64,000 nt of DNA. Origin: Symbiodinium kawagutii (lineage: Eukaryota; Sar; Dinophyceae; Suessiales; Symbiodiniaceae). Shown here piece by piece: positions 59,196-64,000 of this stretch (positions are counted from its first letter, which is position 1; the number at the start of each line of letters is the position of its first letter). The stretch covers positions 107,920 through 171,919 of the forward strand of contig VSDK01021871.1 of assembly GCA_009767595.1 (NCBI GenBank), in the 5' to 3' direction. The translations under genes were made by a program, and so were the position numbers. The notes under the pieces are model-generated. The model made no database searches and was not told the origin of the DNA. It was given only the letters and a program-made list of their open reading frames with translations.

Positions 59196-61954
59196 AACCC
59201 TCGACAGGCTCTGACGTTCCACGTGATCTTCATCAAGCATTGTTTGCTTGCTTTTTGTTGTGGTACCATCATCCTCCATATCATGTGGAACTGGCAGCCA
59301 AAGAATTTTTCCGCACAGCAGCGGCCTTCACGGGCCTCATTTTAATTCGAAGGCAACAACTTCAGCCTTCGCCTCGCAAATGGCTCAGACGGTTTGACAA
59401 AACTTGTTTGAAACATGTATTGACTTTTGGTGACATGCAACAATTATTTTCCATTCCTCAAGTTGTTTATGGCCTCCTTTGCTTCTCTGATTTCAAATAT
59501 TTCGGTACTCCTCATAGCACAGAACTTTACATCGGCAGCAGCATCCATCACTTGCATCATCGCCAAAACACTCGTGAACGCAAGCTCCTTCAGCTTCATC
59601 AACATCAGCCAGTTTCATGTGAGTTGGCCCTCCATTGGCTCGTCAACACCAACACCTACCACCTCTACGTTCCTTTTCCTTTTCAACATACTGACAGCGC
59701 CCTTCAAACTCGGACTTTGGAGAGTCACCTCATTCAACTTTGGACACCGCCACTCAACTACCCTTTCATCATGACTCGCAACATCAAGAAGCCCCATTCC
59801 ACACCACCTCTTCATCGTGCCGTCCTCCAACAAGGACACATTGGACGTCGACAATCTCTTCGTCTTAGACGCCGTCTTCGTTCTCGTGCGGTCTTCCACA
59901 TGTACAACCCTACACTGTCAACTCAACAGACAGCATGGGCCATTCTTCACTTGATTGCTGAGCAAAGCCACCGCTCCTTTGACATGCAACGACGTCTTCG
60001 AAGCAACGAGTTCCATGCTGAGCACCTCTACAGCTTCACTCGCCTCTCCCTCTCCATGGACGACCCACCTCGCACTCGCGTTCGCAGCATTCTGCGCAAG
60101 ATCATCGAGTTCCGTCAACTTCCTCTATAGATCCCACACCGAAACCGCTCATCCTGCCCCTTCTCAGTCATCGACTGTTTGCCAAGAACACCAAGCAGTG
60201 GCTCCGACATCTGGCTTTGCGGGCCAAACCCTGGATGCCTACTTTCTGCGTTCCCAGCTGTACTATCACTTCTGGCAAACATGCTGTTCTGGAGACATCC
60301 ATCTTCAGCCACTTCCATTGGATGAGTCGCTTCGACTGGCACATCCCACCCACTTGCCCCTGTGAGTCTTTACTGCGACTTCACCCAGCTCTTGAAACCA
60401 CCACTCGCCAAGGTCACCGGCACATTGCTTCCCCAGCCTCTCAACTGACTCTTCCTTCCAAGCTACGTTCCTACATGGCAACTCATGCCAAGACGCAGGT
60501 CTATCCAACCTTCCAACATTACCTTGACACCGCCTGGCCGACCGTGAAAAAGTGGACTCGTCATTTTTCTATGTTCGACGTCGCTTTTGACATGTGGCAC
60601 GACTACTTCAGGTCACAATGGCCAGCACATCTTGCCACAGCATCTCAATGGCTTGCTCATGATGATGTCAAGTACCTTCAACGCGTCCTTCGTGATTTAG
60701 TGGTCCACTGCCGTGATCATGCAGCTTCCTCGACCCATGTGTACTGTCCCAACCTCTACTGGCATGTGTTGAAGTCAACCTTTGGAGATCAACAAGTCTA
60801 TGACCATTTACCAATGACACCACCTCAGGCGACTCAGTACCTACACAACCTGGCGACAGCGCCATGGCTCAAACGCTGCAAGTGGGGCATCAATCAACAT
60901 GCCGCCTGCCCCATCTCGTACATCCTCATGAAGAAGAAAAAATCCTTCCTGGCAGCTCGGCCGATCATCTCCTACAAGGGCTTCGTCTTTGCCAAGCTGT
61001 TCCGCGCCACGGCCATTGCTCTGCACCGCATCCATCAATCCACCTGGCCCACTACTTACGGCCATGACACTCTCCCGTCCATTTTCGCCAAGCTCCACCA
61101 TTACTTCCAACACCTTCCCCTTTGACATTGACCTCAAGATCTACAACCAAGACCTGGCCGGCTTCTTCACGTCCATCCCGGCAAACAGCATCCTACATGC
61201 TGTTTCCGATCTCCTCACCGACTACCACACTTTGCATCCCCATCTTCATCAGGACTCCGTGATCTCTGTGGACCTCAAACAACAGGACACCCAACGACGT
61301 CTCTTTCGAGGCAAACCTCGGCGTGCCAGCAAACAACATGCTCAACTGCGCATGGGCGACATTCTTCCTCTCTGCAAACTGTCATTGGAAGCCTCTATTT
61401 TCACACAAATGGGTCAATGCTTCCAGCAAGTTCGTGGCAGTGCCATCGGCAATCAGATCTCTCCAGTGTTGGCCAACATCACTGTCAGCCATACCGAACA
61501 CCATTGGCAACGTACTCACTCCTCTACCTTACCACCCACCTTCTTCACATGCCGCTACGTCGACAATCGCCTGACTTTGATCCATGACACCGACACTTGC
61601 AATCACCTCGTCCGTGAGTTTTTGGAACCCACCTTCTACCAAGAACCTGTCCTTCTGGAGGATGAGCCTGACAACTCCTTTTTGGGATGCGTCATCAATC
61701 CAAATACTCGCACCTTGACGTACACACATCCTACTGATCGCTGGCAATTTCACTCCTGGGCATCAGCCACAGCACCTCAACACAAACTCAGTGCCGCATT
61801 TGCTCGCATTCATCTTGCTGCTCACCACACTTTTCCACCTTCTCAAGCCCAAGCCGATGTCAATACCCTTCTTTTGACCTATGAGGATCTTGGTTACCCA
61901 TCGAAACCTCTTCGAGCCTTTGCGCGTCGCAGTTTGGCCAATCGAGCCAAGTGA
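59192..61954 (+). CDS. ORF D: GIY-YIG endonuclease plus Penelope-type reverse transcriptase (two frame changes)
   Basis: Frame 2, 59192-60130: after a basic helical leader come VVYGLL (the GIY position), LYIGSS with Tyr at 59528, an Arg-rich helix, and TLESHLIQLWTPPLNYPF. The last holds the catalytic Glu (codon 59720) and Asn (59756) of GIY-YIG nucleases. Protein-like sequence then moves to frame 1 (about 60121-61110; IDPTPKPLILPLLSHRLF, later SYILMKKKKSFLAARPIISY, the RPI motif of the RT fingers) and returns to frame 2 (61110-61954). That last part carries motif A YNQDLAGFFTSIP (Asp codon 61151), motif B QVRGSAIGNQISPVLANI, motif C RYVDN (61553-61567) and motif D FLGCVI. Penelope RTs share the F-T-S-I-P and G-S-A-I-G forms. 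Stops at 60128 and 61123 interrupt a conventional reading. Motif C has Asn in place of the second Asp. Confidence 0.8.
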
Positions 61955-62268
61955 TCAGTAAGGTTTCAGTGTGCATTGTGTTTCCATTCCTCCTAACACA
62001 ATCATGCAGTTTGTTACAATTTGTTCCATTATGCTGTCCTATACCAAACTGCTTCATCGTGAAACCTTACTCGTCATACCTACTCAGCTAGCTACGTCGC
62101 TTCCAAAAGCGCTCCGATTGCCTGCCATATCAATTGTCTTTCCACTCTTGATACACCCACCATGACATATTCGGTTCTCAGTGCCCACGCATCCCCATCT
62201 ACCCGTCTCTGCATCAATCCCTCAGCCATTTGCGTTACATGCTGGGATTCACACTTTGCACCTCAGCC
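61955..62268. other. Spacer between ORF D and ORF E
   Basis: About 310 bases with no recognised domain. Short frames only. Confidence 0.4.
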
Positions 62269-63105
62269 ATGGCGATGTCGACCACGGATCTGCACTCGTT
62301 GGTGAACCCCGACGCCCCAGATGGCGTTACTACGATCACCCCAGCTCAGTTGGCGTCCACTCTCCATGGCCAAGAGATACCAGTTCCTGATGGTGGTGAT
62401 GACTTGGACCTTGACATGCCAGGTGAACCACATGCTGATGATCACCATCTTTCCTACGATGCGGCCACGACCACCATGAATGAATGGGACGCTTGGAAGA
62501 AACCTAAGTGGAAGAACACCTGGACCCACGTCTTCCGGGACTACACCACCAATCGACAGTATCAGGAAACCTGGTCCATTGAGTTGCAGCAGTTCCTCAA
62601 GCCACAAGCTGCATTTGCAGCGGAGTATACCTCGATGGCTCCTGTTGTCGACGGGCTTCGTAAATACTACGAGTGGGAGAAGATCTATTGGGAAGGGGAT
62701 GAATACTGGAGCTTGACTATTTGGAGTTGCCCGGGCAAGTGCATAATTCTCACGCCAGCTGAGACCACATACTTTGAAGAGCGCCAAACCATGCCCCCGG
62801 TTCCCCAAGCTCCACAAAGCGCCTTGACGCAGCTCTACAACAACTTCAGAGCTCAATACCAGATTGATCCTGACAATGCTCGTTTGCCACCTGAGACTCC
62901 GACGATGCATGAGGTGTTGCGAAGGGTCTCTGGAGAACCGGACAGCAGGAGCATCTCAGGTCCATCCATCCGAGCTGAACGAAGCCGCAGCCCTACTCGC
63001 TCCATCGGCCACAGCACAACGTACGAAGACCAAAGGCCCATCGCCCCTTCTTCACATGGATCTCGTCCTCGCACCCCGGTCCAAGAACCTGATCATGAGC
63101 TGTAA
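62269..63105 (+). CDS. ORF E: Trp/Tyr-rich protein, 278 aa
   Basis: I prefer the ATG at 62269 (GCCATGG) to the in-frame ATG at 62230, because of its context and because the 13 extra residues look untranslated. The stop is TAA at 63103-63105. The N-terminus is acidic (DGGDDLDLDMPGEPHADD). Residues about 85-185 are aromatic-rich (NEWDAWKKPKWKNTWTHVFR, YYEWEKIYWEGDEYWSLTIW), with a PGKCIILTP strand, and look like a compact folded domain. The C-terminal third is Ser/Arg/Pro-rich (SIRAERSRSPTRS). No family is recognised. Its place after the RT and its composition suggest an element-encoded accessory protein. Confidence 0.7.
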   Translation: MAMSTTDLHSLVNPDAPDGVTTITPAQLASTLHGQEIPVPDGGDDLDLDMPGEPHADDHHLSYDAATTTMNEWDAWKKPKWKNTWTHVFRDYTTNRQYQETWSIELQQFLKPQAAFAAEYTSMAPVVDGLRKYYEWEKIYWEGDEYWSLTIWSCPGKCIILTPAETTYFEERQTMPPVPQAPQSALTQLYNNFRAQYQIDPDNARLPPETPTMHEVLRRVSGEPDSRSISGPSIRAERSRSPTRSIGHSTTYEDQRPIAPSSHGSRPRTPVQEPDHEL

Positions 63106-63512
63106 ACCACGGACAAACGTCTCTCCTTGTCATTGACGACTGATCTCCGCTAGTCCATTCGGACTTATTTTGAGAACCGTTGGCTTTTGGAGGTTATAGG
63201 CCTCAGCCGTTGGCTTTTGGAGTTCCATGACCCGAGCCATGCTGCCAAAGCATGAGTTTTTAGGTCGTTCAAAGCTGCCGTTTGGCTATCAGCTTTGTTG
63301 ATTGGAGACCTGCTACAGCCGCTCTTACCAAAAAAAGGTTGAGGCGCGACCCCGCACCCCTATCATTTGTCATTCCTTTATTCTACCTTGTCAGTGATCT
63401 ACAACCCCTTTAACCGTTTCATTTCTGCGCCACGACTTCATTCATAACGCCGCAGCCATGTCTCATTCGCAGCCAACTTGTGGTGACCCCTCGTTGATCT
63501 CTTCCTTGTGCC
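63106..63512. other. Spacer between ORF E and ORF F with a 16-bp direct repeat
   Basis: About 400 bases. CCGTTGGCTTTTGGAG occurs at 63177-63192 and again at 63207-63222, 30 bases apart. An ATG at 63458 opens a frame that stops after 36 codons, so the start at 63513 is preferred for ORF F. Confidence 0.6.
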
Positions 63513-64000
63513 ATGCCGGGTCCCCGCCAACGCCGACCTCCCATGCAGTATCGCTATTTTGGTGGTGACCAGACACGCCTATGTTGGCAACCGGACCTTG
63601 ATATCATTCCCGATGTTTCTCGAGAACTCTATGATGTCACCAGATGCTGCATTGTCATCAACCTCAAGCCTTTTCTTGAAGTTGCTCTACCGCATGATTG
63701 GTTTAGCATTGATGCTCAACTCCTGTGCTTCACTGTCAATGACTTCTATGCGAGGGAGGTGACTCTTCAAATGTTCATTCAGGTCATTCGTGATAGCTTG
63801 GTTGATCAGCTTCGTCTTCGCACTCATGAAAGTGATCTGCACCTCTATCTGATCAGCAATCAAGTCTACCAGCCAAACGCCACTACAGTGGAAGATCTAT
63901 GGCGACGTGAACCCACCAACTATGCCCCAGCTGGTATCTTCACCATCGAGTACATTCCACCGCTTGCTCCACCAGATGAGGCCACTATGGATGTCTTCAA
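63513..64000 (+). CDS. ORF F: unidentified protein, N-terminal 162 codons (runs off the window)
   Basis: The ATG at 63513 (TGCCATGC) begins MPGPRQRRPPMQYRYFGGDQ, and the frame is open to base 64000 without a stop. Later parts read VSRELYDVTRCCIVINLKPF, YAREVTLQMFIQVIRDSLVD and YAPAGIFTIEYIPPLAPPDE. Composition and lack of introns match ORFs A-E. No domain is recognised from this part. It is easy to miss because it lacks a stop inside the window. Confidence 0.65.
   Translation, partial: MPGPRQRRPPMQYRYFGGDQTRLCWQPDLDIIPDVSRELYDVTRCCIVINLKPFLEVALPHDWFSIDAQLLCFTVNDFYAREVTLQMFIQVIRDSLVDQLRLRTHESDLHLYLISNQVYQPNATTVEDLWRREPTNYAPAGIFTIEYIPPLAPPDEATMDVF

Larger units (their letters stand above)
51994..64000 (+). 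mobile_element. Large multi-ORF Penelope-like retroelement with GIY-YIG domain (3' end outside window)
   Basis: Six + strand ORFs (A to F) follow the direct repeats with spacers of 48 to about 400 bases and no convincing introns, unlike the split genes elsewhere in the window. ORF D carries a GIY-YIG endonuclease signature upstream of a reverse transcriptase with Penelope-type motifs. The GIY-YIG-first order matches the permuted Penelope-like clade (Naiad/Chlamys) described from algae, protists and invertebrates. Those are normally one- or two-ORF elements, so the accompanying A, B, C, E and F would be unusual. That all six belong to one element is inferred from strand, spacing, shared base composition and lack of introns. 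The 3' boundary is not in the window. Confidence 0.6.

Noticed and set aside
63177-63222. CCGTTGGCTTTTGG repeats as possible relict dinoflagellate spliced-leader sequence
   Set aside because: Only loosely similar to the known leader; several mismatches and the wrong order. Kept only as a short direct repeat.

Overview
The window looks like a nuclear contig of a dinoflagellate, probably Symbiodiniaceae-like. This is inferred from gene architecture, not from a database match. The genes recognised are all on the + strand and are cut into very short exons. Their introns start with GT, GC or GA and end in AG, often with the same bases repeated at both borders. Coding density is low, and the intergenic and intronic DNA is full of microsatellites, minisatellites and small inverted-repeat elements. 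I saw no exact dinoflagellate spliced-leader relict, rRNA, tRNA or CRISPR array by eye. There is a 10-base assembly gap at 14153-14162.

Layout. 1-308 is the last exon of a gene cut by the window edge. 811-3283 is an ankyrin-repeat gene whose exons can be joined at consistent splice sites; one exon is exactly one 33-residue repeat, and an intron holds a 445-bp GAT/GAC satellite. 4.5-29.5 kb contains scattered small exon candidates that I can rarely link into genes, including an Arg-Asp/Arg-Glu repeat exon at 14.9 kb. 29.7-43.65 kb is one long nucleolin-like gene: 13 near-identical exons of alternating Lys-Ala and Asp/Glu tracts, then two RRM domains split over small exons, then Gly-Lys tracts and an acidic C-terminus. 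None of it appears as a long ORF. 44730-45299 is an intron-less Ala/Pro/Glu-rich gene. About 47.1-51.07 kb holds exons of a helical protein with a clear final exon.

51.1-64.0 kb has a different character: long, mostly intron-less, tightly packed ORFs, all on +. It begins with a decayed Cys/His-rich coding stretch and three copies of a direct repeat (51994-54131). Then come ORF A (805 aa, Pro/Ser-rich with an RS tract and a C-terminal domain resembling the ADP-ribosyltransferase fold), ORF B (Myb/SANT), ORF C (coiled coil, gag-like position), ORF D (GIY-YIG nuclease plus Penelope-type reverse transcriptase), ORF E (Trp/Tyr-rich) and ORF F (running off the end). I read this as a large multi-gene retroelement of the Penelope-like kind with an N-terminal GIY-YIG domain. 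ORFs C and D lie in one frame, separated by a single stop in the sequence TGA-CTA-G, a known leaky-stop context. This suggests a Gag-Pol-like readthrough product. Both C and D also carry a paired one-base frame change and return.
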